Shown here piece by piece: positions 51,486 through 60,260 of a DNA stretch of 60,260 bases (positions within the stretch are counted from its first letter, which is position 1; each line of letters opens with the position of its first letter). The notes below the pieces were generated by a model. That model searched no databases. It had not been told where the DNA came from and was given only the letters and a program-made list of their open reading frames with translations. Both the position numbers and the translations under genes were made by a program. The stretch covers positions 1 through 60,260 of the forward strand of contig NZ_JAQOSP010000150.1 of NCBI RefSeq assembly GCF_030068475.1, read 5' to 3'. The stretch comes from Roseofilum acuticapitatum BLCC-M154. GTDB lineage: Bacteria > Cyanobacteriota > Cyanobacteriia > Cyanobacteriales > Desertifilaceae.

Positions 51486-52622
51486 CTAACTTGCTAACCG
51501 CTCCCAACTTAATCCCCCTTCTTGCCCCTGCCAAGACCAACGCAATAAATCGGCTGATTCACCCACAGCAAGACCAGGCAAACCCAAAGCTTTCCTCGGA
51601 TTTTCTGTCGCTAAACCAATCCCTTCTCCTAACTCGCAAATACCCCAACGCACTAAATTTTCTACCCCAGAAAACAAAGGTAAAGTCGTACCCGATAACG
51701 TTCCATTGAGTAGTCGCGCTGTTCCCTCCCTCACTTCAATTTCACGATTATCCCAGGGATAAACTCCATCCGGCAAACCCAAAGGAGCAAGGGCATCACT
51801 CACCAGAAAAATGTTCTTAGAATTCGCCCGCAATAAAATATCAACCATCGTCGGACAAACATGAATCCCATCAGCAATTAACCCACAATACACCTGAAAA
51901 TTCACGAGGGCAGCACCCAACAAACCAGGGTCTCGATGGTGTAAACCCGGCATCGCATTAAACGCATGAGTTACCATCGTTGCACCCTGTTCAAAAGCCA
52001 ATTGAGCTTGCTCTAAAGTCGCTTGAGAATGCCCCAGACTCACCGTAATTCCCAAGGAAGTTAAATAAGGGATAACTTCATCCGTAGCATCGAGTTCTGG
52101 TGCAAGAGTAATCACCTTAACAATTTCCCCATACTCTCCCAAGATCTGTTTCATATTTTCTACAGTTAAAGGCAGTAGATACTCCGCAGGATGAGCGCCC
52201 CTTTTTTCAAAATTTAAGCACGGCCCTTCTAAATGAACTCCTAGAGGTTTAGCGCCATTTTTTGGAGGAGTAAAATCAGCAAAAATCTTGAGAGAACGGT
52301 GAATATTTTCAATCGATGTAGTGACTAGAGTCGGGAGGAAATAGCTAATCCCTTGTTGCCAAAGAAATTGACAAATCTGATTGAGCTTTTCCTCGTCTGC
52401 TTGAGTAATTTCAGGAAAAGCTAATCCCAATGCACCATTAATTTGTAAGTCCATACCCCCTAAAGAGATCCAATCCCCTTGAACATCTAAGATGGGTGGC
52501 TCGGAACTCGGATGATTGTGGGAGGGTAAGATGGCTTCAATCTTACCCTCTCGAATCACTAAAGTCTGTTTATCTGCATATCCAGGCAGTTTGGCGTTAA
52601 TAATATTCAGGTTAGGATTCAT
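51486..52622 (-). CDS. nagA: N-acetylglucosamine-6-phosphate deacetylase
   Basis: A 378-aa amidohydrolase that removes acetate from GlcNAc-6-phosphate in amino-sugar or cell-wall recycling. Metal and substrate residues lie in 'LGVHLEGPCLNFEKRGAHPA', 'TVSLGHSQATLEQA', 'MVTHAFNAMPGLHHRDPG' and 'FLVSDALAPLGLPDG'. The fold is the TIM barrel with a small beta domain from both ends. It lies 30 bp downstream of a ROK sugar kinase gene on the same strand; the pair could convert GlcNAc to glucosamine-6-phosphate. No nagB is in the window. Confidence 0.92.
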   Translation of the reverse strand: MNPNLNIINAKLPGYADKQTLVIREGKIEAILPSHNHPSSEPPILDVQGDWISLGGMDLQINGALGLAFPEITQADEEKLNQICQFLWQQGISYFLPTLVTTSIENIHRSLKIFADFTPPKNGAKPLGVHLEGPCLNFEKRGAHPAEYLLPLTVENMKQILGEYGEIVKVITLAPELDATDEVIPYLTSLGITVSLGHSQATLEQAQLAFEQGATMVTHAFNAMPGLHHRDPGLLGAALVNFQVYCGLIADGIHVCPTMVDILLRANSKNIFLVSDALAPLGLPDGVYPWDNREIEVREGTARLLNGTLSGTTLPLFSGVENLVRWGICELGEGIGLATENPRKALGLPGLAVGESADLLRWSWQGQEGGLSWERLAS

Positions 52623-52652
52623 AACTGGAAATGGAGGATAGGGAGAATCTAA

Positions 52653-53654
52653 TTATGGCAAAATGATGCTGGCATATTGGGCTGCACCATAGGCGGCACT
52701 GTCAGAAAGGGTATCAATAGACCATTCCACTCTGGTGTTTTTCAGATGGGGGAAAGAATGGTCAATTTCATGGCGAATCCAACCAATGGCATCGGTTTTA
52801 AATCTTTGATAGGAAGCCTCCGATGCATTGGGCTGTTTTTCCTGCGCTCCACCGGAGATCACAATTAGGTCGCAGCCCACAATATTAAGGACAGTGCGGG
52901 CAGCTCTTCCTAAGTTAGTAAAATATTCATGCCAGATATCCGTAACATCTTGTAGGGGATTTTCGGACTGACCCAGTTGGCGCAGGGTTTTGGCTACTTC
53001 CATGGGGTCGCCTTGTAGTGCTTCGGGTACATTGCCTTGGGCTTGTCGATGTTTGACCATGTTTCTGAGTCCGAGTAAGGAGGCTCTGGTTTCGGCACAT
53101 CCTTTGGCTCCACATCCGCAAACGTCGGCTGTGTCGCTGCTATCGGTCAGGATATGGCCTAATTCGGCGGCGACTCCAGGAGCGCAGAAGATTTTGCCGT
53201 TGATGATTAAGGCTCCTCCTAGTCCGGTTCCGGTAATAAACTGAGCCATGGAGGAGGAGGATTGATGTTGGGTTTCTCTGACTGCATATTCTCGGTAGGC
53301 GGCAGCATCACCATCGTTGAGCAGGAGTGCGGGTAAGTTGAAGCTATCAGAAAGTTTTTGTTTGACGTTGACTCCTTGCCAGGAGTGGTCAATGTTGGTG
53401 GGATAAACGCACAAGCCTGAAGGATCGATGGGGGTGGGGCAACATGCACCAATGGCTTTGAGATCCTGGGGGTTGATGTTATGGGTTTTGCAGATTTCTG
53501 TGGCAGCGCTTTTAATGACGTTGATGGTGGCATCGGGGCCTTCGGAGGCGCGACTGGGGTTATCTAAGCGATCGCCAATCACCCCTTTTTCAGCATCCCA
53601 TAATCCCAGTTTGACGGTGCTGGCTCCGATGTCGATGCCCAAATAAATGCTCAT
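52653..53654 (-). CDS. ROK-family sugar kinase
   Basis: A 333-aa kinase. ATP-binding 'YLGIDIGASTVKLGLWD', catalytic 'ALLLNDGDAAAYREYAV' (ND), and the ROK zinc site 'AAELGHILTDSS' with 'CGCGAKGCAETRAS' are intact. It phosphorylates glucose or GlcNAc; adjacency to nagA favours GlcNAc. The start at 53654 has GGAGGT 5 bp upstream. A reading frame open for 49 more codons upstream is the translation of a dispersed repeat (53684-53784) and not part of the protein. Confidence 0.9.
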   Translation of the reverse strand: MSIYLGIDIGASTVKLGLWDAEKGVIGDRLDNPSRASEGPDATINVIKSAATEICKTHNINPQDLKAIGACCPTPIDPSGLCVYPTNIDHSWQGVNVKQKLSDSFNLPALLLNDGDAAAYREYAVRETQHQSSSSMAQFITGTGLGGALIINGKIFCAPGVAAELGHILTDSSDTADVCGCGAKGCAETRASLLGLRNMVKHRQAQGNVPEALQGDPMEVAKTLRQLGQSENPLQDVTDIWHEYFTNLGRAARTVLNIVGCDLIVISGGAQEKQPNASEASYQRFKTDAIGWIRHEIDHSFPHLKNTRVEWSIDTLSDSAAYGAAQYASIILP

Positions 53655-53683
53655 TTTGACCTCCGTTAAGCTTCCCAGATCTT

Positions 53684-53784
53684 GCCCTCTCCCTTTCATG
53701 TCCGCAGGAATATCCCTCTCCCACTCCGAGAGGGACTTCTGCTCCCCTTCTCCTGCGGGAGAAGGGGCTGGGGGATGAGGGGCA
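53684..53784. repeat. Dispersed hairpin repeat, inverted copy of 40620-40718
   Basis: CCCTCTCCCTTTCATGTCCGC, then CCCTCTCCCACTCCGAGAGGG, then CCCCTTCTCCTGCGGGAGAAGGGG. These are the same modules as at 40620-40718 in reverse order. It lies between the divergent ROK and purE genes and must overlap or displace their promoters. Confidence 0.75.
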
Positions 53785-53854
53785 GCCATTACATAACTCA
53801 TTTGAAATTGCTATATATTATGGCATCGTATCAAATCCTGAATCTCAATCCTCT

Positions 53855-54379
53855 ATGCTTATGTCTGATCCTCTGGTGGGTATTATTATGGGTAGTGATT
53901 CTGATCTGCCCACGATGAAAGCGGCGATCGCCGTTTGCGAAGAATTTCAAATCCCCACAGAAGTCGCCATTGTCTCCGCTCACCGCACCCCCGAACGGAT
54001 GGTTACCTATGCCCAACAAGCCCATCAACGGGGTATCAAGGTCATTATTGCCGGAGCAGGAGGCGCAGCCCATCTACCGGGAATGGTGGCTTCTTTGACC
54101 CCTTTACCGGTCATTGGTGTGCCAGTCGCTTCTCGCCATCTGCAAGGCCTCGACTCCCTCTACTCCATTGTCCAGATGCCTAGAGGCATTCCTGTCGCTA
54201 CCGTGGCGATCGGCAACGCTCAGAATGCCGGACTCTTGGCCATCCAAATTTTAGCCACCCACCAACCCCACCTGCTGCAACAGGTTCAAGCCTATCGTCA
54301 ACAACTCAATCAATCTGTAATTGAGAAACAAACCCAATTAGAGCGGCTCGGATATCAACATTACTTAGAAAGCATGTAA
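53855..54379 (+). CDS. purE: PurE, N5-carboxyaminoimidazole ribonucleotide mutase
   Basis: A 174-aa class I PurE that moves the carboxyl of N5-CAIR to give CAIR in purine synthesis. '[16 protein letters not shown]', '[10 protein letters not shown]', '[17 protein letters not shown]' and '[16 protein letters not shown]' form the active site. Start may be 53855 or the in-frame ATG at 53861. PurK is not nearby. Length is typical. Confidence 0.95.
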   Translation: MLMSDPLVGIIMGSDSDLPTMKAAIAVCEEFQIPTEVAIVSAHRTPERMVTYAQQAHQRGIKVIIAGAGGAAHLPGMVASLTPLPVIGVPVASRHLQGLDSLYSIVQMPRGIPVATVAIGNAQNAGLLAIQILATHQPHLLQQVQAYRQQLNQSVIEKQTQLERLGYQHYLESM

Positions 54380-54407
54380 TATAATTTTTTAATTGAATCT
54401 ACAAAAA

Positions 54408-54421
54408 GTATTCAGTAATAC
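54408..54421. promoter_or_regulatory. NtcA-type binding site upstream of amt
   Basis: GTATTCAGTAATAC fits the palindromic consensus GTA-N8-TAC of the global nitrogen regulator NtcA. It is 220 bp before the Amt start in a 262-bp gap. The expected TAN3T -10 box at 22-23 bp downstream is not clearly seen, so the site is plausible but unproven. Confidence 0.55.
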
Positions 54422-54641
54422 AGAATAAACTCATCAGAATTGATGCAATCTATCTATCGTATTTGCGGAACCAATTCAAGGAGTAGCCAAGCTTAAGTAA
54501 ACCTTAAAACCGGCATTGAGTTTGACTTTATCTTCTATTTGGACTGGTTCTATGAAAAGCTGGAAGGCTATTTGTCGTCCCCTACTCAGCGAGTAAACTG
54601 CATCTCCAAATTTATGCGGTCATTCTCAGATCAAGAAATTC

Positions 54642-56201
54642 ATGGAAAGACAATCATTGAAAACTCAACGCCTTGATATCGGAGGGAGTCCGAAAAATCT
54701 CCCCAACCTCTGGGCTAACAAGTCCTGGAGGCAACAGCCCCCACTGAGTACCCTACGCTTGTGGTTCGGTCGCAGTGCCTTAAACTGGATAGCCTGTATT
54801 CCCCTATCCGCAATCATTGTCGTGATTTGGGAAGTGGCAGCCAAAGCCCAAGAAGCAGCCGAAATCGATACCGGATCTCCCGAATATATCCAAGGAGTCC
54901 TCAATACCATCTGGATTTTAGTCGCTGCCATCCTGGTCATCTTCATGAATGCTGGGTTTGGCATGTTAGAAACCGGATTTTGTCGCCAGAAAAATGCCGT
55001 CAATATCCTAGCCAAAAACCTGATCGTCTTTGCTCTAGCTACCCTAATCTTTTGGGCGATCGGCTTCTCCCTCATGTTTGGCTCCGGTAATGGCTTTGTA
55101 GGCGGTGGCGGTTGGTTCCTCAGTAGTGCCGATGCAGGAACCTACGGACTCGATCCCTTCCCTGCGGGTTTACCCATTCCCGTATTCTTCCTATTCCAAG
55201 CTGCATTTGCGGGAACGGCTGCCACCATCGTTTCCGGAGCAGTGGCAGAACGGATTGAGTTTATCGCCTTCATCCTCTTCTCCCTGCTGATTGTGGGCAT
55301 TGGCTATCCCATCTCCGGTCACTGGGTTTGGGGGGGCGGTATGTTAAGCGATATCGGTTTCCTCGATACAGGATTCTCTGATTTTGCGGGTTCGACTGTG
55401 GTTCACTCCGTCGGCGGTTGGGCTGCTCTCATGGGTGCAGCCATCTTAGGGCCCCGGATTGGTAAATATGAAGATGGCCAAGCTCGTGCCATTCCCGGCC
55501 ACAATATGAGTATCGCCACTCTGGGATGTCTAATCCTCTGGATTGGCTGGTTCGGATTTAACCCCGGTTCCCAACTGGCAGCAGATGAAGCAGTTCCCTA
55601 CATTGCGGTAACCACTAACTTGGCTGCGGCTGCCGGTGGAGTATCGGCTACGATCGTTTCTTGGCTCAAAGATGGCAAGCCTGACCTCTCCATGGTCATT
55701 AACGGTATTCTGGCTGGTTTAGTTGGGATCACCGCCGGTTGTGATGGTGTCTCTTACTGGGGCGCTGTGATTATTGGTTTGATTGCTGGAGTCTTAGTCG
55801 TCTATTCCGTTGGATTTTTCGATAGCGTTCTCAAAATTGATGACCCGGTAGGTGCAACTTCAGTTCACTTGGTCAATGGGATTTGGGGAACTTTAGCTGT
55901 GGGCTTGTTTAATACCGAATCGGGCCTATTTTATGGCGGTGGAGCGAATCAACTGATTGCCCAAATCCTTGGTATTTTAACCATTGGTGGTTTTACGGTA
56001 CTGCTGAGTACGATCTTTTGGTTAGCCCTGAAAGCAACTGTCGGTATCCGGGTTCATCCCGAACAAGAGTTTGAAGGATTGGATATCGCCGAACATGGTA
56101 TGGAGGCTTACAGTGGATTCCTGAAAGAATCGAGTGTAGTGATGAGTTCAGGCATGGCAGATGCCATCAAGTCCTCTGGTGCTAAAGGTCACAACTCTTA
56201 G
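54642..56201 (+). CDS. amt: Ammonium transporter Amt
   Basis: A 519-aa Amt/Rh channel that takes up ammonium. An N-terminal extension with a signal-like helix precedes the eleven-helix core. Core signs are '[20 protein letters not shown]' (AMTB signature start), '[20 protein letters not shown]', the twin-His region '[19 protein letters not shown]' and '[20 protein letters not shown]'. The C-terminal tail, about 45 residues, is the region contacted by PII in relatives ('[19 protein letters not shown]'). An NtcA-like box lies upstream and a strong terminator follows. Confidence 0.96.
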   Translation: MERQSLKTQRLDIGGSPKNLPNLWANKSWRQQPPLSTLRLWFGRSALNWIACIPLSAIIVVIWEVAAKAQEAAEIDTGSPEYIQGVLNTIWILVAAILVIFMNAGFGMLETGFCRQKNAVNILAKNLIVFALATLIFWAIGFSLMFGSGNGFVGGGGWFLSSADAGTYGLDPFPAGLPIPVFFLFQAAFAGTAATIVSGAVAERIEFIAFILFSLLIVGIGYPISGHWVWGGGMLSDIGFLDTGFSDFAGSTVVHSVGGWAALMGAAILGPRIGKYEDGQARAIPGHNMSIATLGCLILWIGWFGFNPGSQLAADEAVPYIAVTTNLAAAAGGVSATIVSWLKDGKPDLSMVINGILAGLVGITAGCDGVSYWGAVIIGLIAGVLVVYSVGFFDSVLKIDDPVGATSVHLVNGIWGTLAVGLFNTESGLFYGGGANQLIAQILGILTIGGFTVLLSTIFWLALKATVGIRVHPEQEFEGLDIAEHGMEAYSGFLKESSVVMSSGMADAIKSSGAKGHNS

Positions 56202-56243
56202 CTCTAGAGTGTCTTAAAGTAAACTGATTTCCTCTCACGAGAA

Positions 56244-56285
56244 CCGCTAAGGATTCACGATTTTCCTTAGCGGCTTTGTTTTGTT
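56244..56285 (+). terminator. Rho-independent terminator of amt
   Basis: Perfect 10-bp stem CCGCTAAGGA (56244-56253) and TCCTTAGCGG (56264-56273), a 10-base loop, then CTTTGTTTTGTT. It lies 43 bp after the amt stop. Confidence 0.9.
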
Positions 56286-56315
56286 AATGATCCGATCCTA
56301 TGATGGGATTGGTAA

Positions 56316-57218
56316 ATGCGTCTGTTGAATCGGTGTAGGGTTGTGTTCAGCCACAGAAAAAAAATTCCCATTTGGGTAGGATTATCCCTATCAGCCAATG
56401 TCGTCTTAGGTTTGTTAGCGATCCAGGGGCAACGCGAGATTGGCTCGGTGGAAGGGCGATCGCTCCTACCGGTGACGGATCAGCCTTCAGGTATCCCCGC
56501 TCAGGCCCAGATCCTCTCCGTCAGCGGCCCCGAAGAGAGCGTTAACCCAGACCCTTATACCCCCCAAAGTCATCATCTCACCTATCAAGAATGGGTGGAA
56601 CTGCTGGCCAAAGAAGCCCAAGTTGCTGCCGCGAAACAACCGGAAAAGTTATCCATATTAGCCGGAGATTCGATTAGTTTATGGTTTCCACCCTCCCTCC
56701 TCCCCCCCGGACGCACTTGGCTAAACCAAGGCATTTCTGGAGAAACTTCGGCGGGGTTATATCGCCGCTTACCCCTCTTGGATGGGACGAAACCGGACAC
56801 TATTTTTATTCTGATTGGGATTAACGATCTGCTCAAAGGAGTAAGCGATCGCGAAATCTTGGATAACCATAAGCAAATTATTCAAGACCTCAAATGGAAT
56901 CATCCCCAAACCCGATTGGTCATTCACTCGATCTTGCCCCATCAAGGGCCACAAGCGACTTGGGAACAAAGAGACCGTCTGCTACAAGTGCCCAATGAAC
57001 GAATTCGCCGACTCAATCAAGAACTGTGGGCCCTAGCCCATGCCCAAGGAGTATACTATCTTGATCTATATCCCCTGTTTGCAACTGCACAAGGGAGTCT
57101 ACGGTCTGAGTTGACAACCGATGGTTTACATCTAAATCATCAAGGGTATTTGATTTGGAGTACCGCCATGCAAATGTTTAGCCAACATTACCTAGACTCT
57201 CGCCAGGGCTATCCCTAA
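56316..57218 (+). CDS. SGNH/GDSL-family hydrolase
   Basis: A 300-aa hydrolase with one N-terminal membrane or signal helix ('IPIWVGLSLSANVVLGLLAI'), so it is exported or membrane-anchored. Block I 'LSILAGDSISLWFP' holds the catalytic Ser, block II 'WLNQGISGETSAGL' the Gly, block III 'FILIGINDLLKG' the Asn, and block V 'LTTDGLHLNHQGYL' the Asp-x-x-His. It is probably an esterase acting on acylated glycans or lipids of the cell envelope. The substrate is unknown. It is 21 bp upstream of ispH on the same strand. Confidence 0.88.
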   Translation: MRLLNRCRVVFSHRKKIPIWVGLSLSANVVLGLLAIQGQREIGSVEGRSLLPVTDQPSGIPAQAQILSVSGPEESVNPDPYTPQSHHLTYQEWVELLAKEAQVAAAKQPEKLSILAGDSISLWFPPSLLPPGRTWLNQGISGETSAGLYRRLPLLDGTKPDTIFILIGINDLLKGVSDREILDNHKQIIQDLKWNHPQTRLVIHSILPHQGPQATWEQRDRLLQVPNERIRRLNQELWALAHAQGVYYLDLYPLFATAQGSLRSELTTDGLHLNHQGYLIWSTAMQMFSQHYLDSRQGYP

Positions 57219-57239
57219 CTTGACAACACTAAACCATCC

Positions 57240-58436
57240 ATGGATACCAAAGCCTTTTCTAGCACGCTCAAAAAATCGGAAAATTACCATCGCAAAGGGT
57301 TCGGTCACAAAGAGGAAGTGACCCAACTCATGAATACTGCTTATCAAAGTCCCTTGGTACAAAAGTTGCGCGACAATAACTATACGCTCACTGAGGGAAA
57401 GGTAACGATCCGATTGGCCGAGTCCTTTGGATTTTGTTGGGGAGTGGAACGGGCAGTGGCCATGGCCTATGAAACCCGCGAACATTTCCCCACGGAAAAT
57501 ATCTGGATTACCAATGAGATTATCCATAATCCGGCGGTTAATGACCATTTGCGTCAGATGAATGTGCAATTTGTTCCAGTAGAAGGGAATACGAAGAATT
57601 TCTCTGGGGTTCAATCAGGAGATGTGGTGATTTTACCGGCTTTTGGCGCAAGCGTTCAGGAGATGAAGGAGCTGTACGACAAGGACTGCAAGATTGTGGA
57701 TACGACTTGCCCTTGGGTGTCTAAGGTGTGGAATACGGTGGAGAGACATAAGAAAAAAAGCTACACTTCTATTATTCATGGTAAGTATAAGCACGAGGAA
57801 ACCGTGGCAACCAGTTCCTTTGCTGGGAAGTATTTAATTGTGCTGAATTTGGCCGAAGCGGAATATGTCTGTAACTATATTCTTCATGGGGGCGATAAGA
57901 CGGAATTTTTGCAAAAGTTTAGTCGCGCTTGCTCGGAAGGGTTCGATCCCGATCGCGATTTAGCTGCTGTGGGAATTGCCAATCAAACGACGATGCTTAA
58001 AAGCGAAACGGAGCAGATTGGCAAGTTGTTTGAACATACCATGATGAAAAAGTATGGGCCGGATGTCTTGACGGAGCATTTTCATAGTTTTAATACGATT
58101 TGTGATGCCACCCAAGAGCGTCAAGACGCTATGTTAGGCTTGGTGGAAGAAAAACTGGATCTGATGGTGGTCATTGGGGGGTTTAATTCCTCGAATACGA
58201 CCCATTTACAAGAGATTGCGATCGCTAGGGGCATTCCTTCCTATCATATTGATGGGGGCGATCGCATCTGGTCTGATAATCGCATTGAGCATAAACCTTT
58301 GGATGGCGACCTCACTATTGCAGAAAATTGGTTACCTTCTGGTGCAATTACCATCGGTATTACTTCCGGTGCTTCGACTCCCGATAAGGCCGTAGAAGAA
58401 GTGTTAGAAAAGATTTTTGCCGCTAAGGACGATTAA
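57240..58436 (+). CDS. ispH: IspH, HMBPP reductase
   Basis: The 398-aa [4Fe-4S] enzyme of the last MEP-pathway step, making IPP and DMAPP from HMBPP. Three cluster cysteines lie in '[18 protein letters not shown]', '[17 protein letters not shown]' and '[17 protein letters not shown]'. The cyanobacterial/plastid type has the longer N-terminus seen here (about 65 residues before the first Cys). '[14 protein letters not shown]' and '[13 protein letters not shown]' complete the substrate site. It is probably in an operon with the solute-binding protein gene 14 bp downstream. Confidence 0.96.
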   Translation: MDTKAFSSTLKKSENYHRKGFGHKEEVTQLMNTAYQSPLVQKLRDNNYTLTEGKVTIRLAESFGFCWGVERAVAMAYETREHFPTENIWITNEIIHNPAVNDHLRQMNVQFVPVEGNTKNFSGVQSGDVVILPAFGASVQEMKELYDKDCKIVDTTCPWVSKVWNTVERHKKKSYTSIIHGKYKHEETVATSSFAGKYLIVLNLAEAEYVCNYILHGGDKTEFLQKFSRACSEGFDPDRDLAAVGIANQTTMLKSETEQIGKLFEHTMMKKYGPDVLTEHFHSFNTICDATQERQDAMLGLVEEKLDLMVVIGGFNSSNTTHLQEIAIARGIPSYHIDGGDRIWSDNRIEHKPLDGDLTIAENWLPSGAITIGITSGASTPDKAVEEVLEKIFAAKDD

Positions 58437-58450
58437 CTGAGAAGGGAGAT

Positions 58451-59863
58451 ATGGCCCAAAAAAATGACACCCCCATTTTAATCATTGCCCTGATTGTTGG
58501 TTTGGGCGTGGTGGGTTTTGGTTTATGGTGGTTCCTGAGTCGGGGAGAACCAGAGATCCTCCCCACTAATTCCGCAACTGAAACCCAAAATGCCCCAGCT
58601 AACTTGGGCCCAGTGGAAGAGCGGCTCAGTCTGGGAGAGCGGTTGTTAATTGAGGAGGGGGCAACCCCTGAGAAACGGAGGGCTGTAACTGAGATCGCTG
58701 AGGGAAATTGGCAAGGGGCGATCGCCGATTTAGAAGCGTCCTTAGCCCTGAACCGCAACGATCCCGAAGCTCTAATCTATCTCAATAATGCCCGTATTGC
58801 TGGACAAAGAGCCTATACTCTGGCCGTATCTGTCCCGATTACCACCCAGCTCAATGGGGCCCAAGAATTGCTGCGCGGTGTCGCCCAAGCACAACAGGAA
58901 ATTAACCAACAAGGGGGTGTCAAAGGGACTCCCATACAAATCCTGATTGCCAATGATGCTAATAGTCCAGAGTTAGCCGTTGAAATCGCCCAAAACTTAG
59001 TCGCTGACGATCGGGTTTTGGGCGTTATTGGGCACTTTAGTAGTGGGGTGAGTTTGGCCGCTGCTCCTATCTATGAAAATGGGCAGTTGGTGATGATCTC
59101 CCCCACCTCTACCTCCGTGGAGTTGTCGGGCAAAGGCAGTTATATTTTTCGCACAGTTCCTAGCGATCGCTTTACGGGTACAACTCTCTCTCGTTATTTG
59201 CTCCAAGGACTGCAAAAACAAAAAGTAGCAGTATTTTTTAACTCCAATAGCAGTTATAGCAAGTCCCTCAAAGATAGCTTTACCACTGCCCTATTTGCCG
59301 ATGGCGGAGAGGTGGTATCGGAGCTAGATTTTGCCAGCTTAATGTTTAGCTCTAGTAATGCGGTGCAACAAGCTACCAGTCAAGGGGCTGAGGCGATTTT
59401 ACTAGCCTCAGATTCTACCGTATTTAATGCTGCCCTGGATGTGATAGTGATTAATAATCGTCAATTGCCCCTCCTGGGAGGGGATAGTTTGTATAAACCG
59501 GAAGTCTTAAGTGTGGGTGGAGCAAAGGCGCAGGGAATGGTGGTGGCGATCCCTTGGCATTTTTTAGCCAATGCCCAATCTCCTTTTGCCCAACAGAGTC
59601 TCCAGTTATGGGGAGGACAGGTGAACTGGCGCACCGCTTTAGCCTATGATGGGGCGAAAGTGTTGTTAGAGGCGATCGCCCGCGAACCCAGTCGCTCCGG
59701 TATCCAGGAGACTCTAGTATCGCCCGGTTTTCAGGTCACTGGGGCATCGGGAACCCTTCGCTTCTTGCCATCAGGCGATCGCAATCAGAGCCTTCAGTTA
59801 GTCGAAGTTCAACCCGGTAATAACAGTGGTTTCGGCTATGATTTCGTGCCCCTAGGCGAATAA
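58451..59863 (+). CDS. Branched-chain amino-acid-type periplasmic binding protein
   Basis: A 470-aa solute-binding protein of the Leu/Ile/Val (Peripla_BP_6) type. One N-terminal helix ('ILIIALIVGLGVVGFGLWWF') anchors it to the membrane. Residues 60-115 hold a short TPR-like helix pair ('GNWQGAIADLEASLALNRND', 'PEALIYLNNARIAGQ'). The type I periplasmic fold follows: 'GVAQAQQEINQQGGVKGTPI', 'VIGHFSSGVSLAAAPIYENG' and 'VKVLLEAIAREPSRSGIQ'-like end. There are no permease or ATPase genes nearby, so it may be a sensor or receptor and not a transporter component. The ligand is unknown. Confidence 0.85.
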   Translation: MAQKNDTPILIIALIVGLGVVGFGLWWFLSRGEPEILPTNSATETQNAPANLGPVEERLSLGERLLIEEGATPEKRRAVTEIAEGNWQGAIADLEASLALNRNDPEALIYLNNARIAGQRAYTLAVSVPITTQLNGAQELLRGVAQAQQEINQQGGVKGTPIQILIANDANSPELAVEIAQNLVADDRVLGVIGHFSSGVSLAAAPIYENGQLVMISPTSTSVELSGKGSYIFRTVPSDRFTGTTLSRYLLQGLQKQKVAVFFNSNSSYSKSLKDSFTTALFADGGEVVSELDFASLMFSSSNAVQQATSQGAEAILLASDSTVFNAALDVIVINNRQLPLLGGDSLYKPEVLSVGGAKAQGMVVAIPWHFLANAQSPFAQQSLQLWGGQVNWRTALAYDGAKVLLEAIAREPSRSGIQETLVSPGFQVTGASGTLRFLPSGDRNQSLQLVEVQPGNNSGFGYDFVPLGE

Positions 59864-59884
59864 TTATCCCTCTTCTGTCACTTT

Positions 59885-59965
59885 GCGAAAAAGAGGGCTG
59901 AAACCCTGATTCTTTCGTTAGCGATCGCAGGCTGTAATGACGGAAATTCGTAAGAATTTCCCAGA
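59885..59965. repeat. Dispersed repeat, inverted relative of 24895-24971
   Basis: GAGGGCTGAAACCCTGATTC, then GCGATCGC, then GGCTGTAATGACGGAAATTCG with an inverted AATTCGTAAGAATT. It abuts another MITE copy, as at 24895. Confidence 0.55.
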
Positions 59966-59993
59966 GTGACAGAAGAGGAATATATCAAGTCCG

Positions 59994-60140
59994 GTTTCCG
60001 CAAGCGGACAAGTCCGGTTTCCGCAAGCGGACATGAAAATGGGAAAAAAGAAGCATGAAAATGGGAAAAAAGAAGCGGGCAAGATGCCCGCACTCCTGCA
60101 ATCCCTTGAGATTACTGGAGTGGGAGCATCTTGCTCCCTA
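59994..60140 (+). repeat. MITE copy with internal tandem duplications
   Basis: Starts with ATCAAGTCCG. The 23-bp AAGTCCGGTTTCCGCAAGCGGAC module is present twice (59997 and 60020), and ATGAAAATGGGAAAAAAGAAGC twice (60032 and 60054). Then follow both standard hairpins, GCGGGCAAGATGCCCGC and GGGAGCATCTTGCTCCC. No right terminal repeat is reached before the array begins. Confidence 0.8.
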
Positions 60141-60260
60141 CATTTTCAATTGCTCCCTACATTTTCAATTGCTCCCTACATTTTCAATTGCTCCCTACAT
60201 TTTCAATTGCTCCCTACATTTTCAATTGCTCCCTACATTTTCAATTGCTCCCTACATTTT
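60133..60260. repeat. 19-bp tandem array cut by the window edge
   Basis: Units of GCTCCCTACATTTTCAATT start at 60133, 60152, 60171, 60190, 60209, 60228 and 60247, all identical as far as visible. The first unit is the right arm of the second MITE hairpin (GCTCCC) and the bases after it. There are no variable spacers, so it is not a CRISPR. The true length is unknown. Confidence 0.9.

Noticed and set aside
51432-51486. GGGGCGG/CCGCCCC pair between the nucleotidase and nagA as a terminator
   Set aside because: The loop is over 40 bases and there is no T-run; too weak to list as a feature.
52653-53801. A 49-residue N-terminal extension on the ROK kinase
   Set aside because: The extension is a translation of the dispersed hairpin repeat at 53684-53784; the ATG at 53654 has a GGAGGT site and begins the conserved fold.
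60133-60260. Tandem 19-bp array as a CRISPR
   Set aside because: Units are contiguous and identical with no spacers; it arises from a MITE hairpin arm.
1-60260. tRNA, rRNA, prophage or insertion-sequence genes
   Set aside because: I found no convincing tRNA or rRNA sequence by eye and no transposase, integrase or phage structural gene; a tRNA scan would be decisive.

Overview
This window is a stretch of cyanobacterial chromosome. HIP1 sites (GCGATCGC) are scattered through almost every gene. The core genes fit a phototroph: magnesium chelatase ChlD, a cyanobacterial-length IspH, a UbiA prenyltransferase, Amt with an NtcA-like box, and cobalt ECF transport under cobalamin riboswitches. The dense short tandem repeats and interspersed palindromic repeats suggest a filamentous, non-heterocystous lineage, but that is inference and I do not name a genus.

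The accessory highlight lies at 4566-16995. It is a twelve-gene, tightly packed minus-strand operon for a type III-D CRISPR effector, with a divergent WYL-type regulator. Transcription order is csx3, a Csx3-like/P-loop ATPase fusion, a CARF-RelE effector (Cami1-like), cas10 (GGDD present, no HD), a Cas7, csx10, a Cas11-like gene, two Cas7s, a Csx19-like gene, a fourth Cas7, and an unrecognised 212-aa protein. No cas1, cas2, cas6 or CRISPR array is visible, so crRNAs must come from elsewhere. I infer an RNA-activated cyclic-oligoadenylate pathway. Cas10 makes the messenger, the CARF-RelE protein acts on translation or mRNA, and Csx3 degrades the messenger. The Csx3 pair is the most unusual part: the stand-alone copy keeps its His/Asp/Arg set, while the copy fused to the ATPase has lost most of it.

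The rest by region: 161-4446 holds a SLC13 permease, a secreted protein and an acidic proline-rich protein. 17017-24802 holds two methyltransferases, a flavoprotein overlapping a rubredoxin, an ArsA/Get3-like ATPase, a CPBP protease and a MoxR ATPase. 25517-30332 is an RND efflux pair. 30614-36645 holds a PEP-utilising enzyme, UbiA and ChlD. 37524-45250 is a cobalt region: three near-identical promoter-plus-cobalamin-riboswitch cassettes, cbiMNQO and a CobW-like GTPase, interrupted by decayed genes, an AT-rich pair of membrane/coiled-coil proteins and a HepT-MntA toxin-antitoxin module. 46279-59863 holds a response regulator, a HisKA-EAL fusion, TVP38 with a mercuric-reductase-like protein, a 3'-nucleotidase, amino-sugar genes, purE, amt, an SGNH hydrolase, ispH and a solute-binding protein.

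The repeats tell their own story. A roughly 143-bp MITE-like element with ATCAAGTCCG terminal inverted repeats has split a small MqsA/YgiT-like antitoxin gene, leaving a 5-bp target duplication (ATTAT). Related copies or fragments lie at 72, 24974, 30351, 30449 and 59994. The last runs into a 19-bp tandem array that is cut by the window edge.
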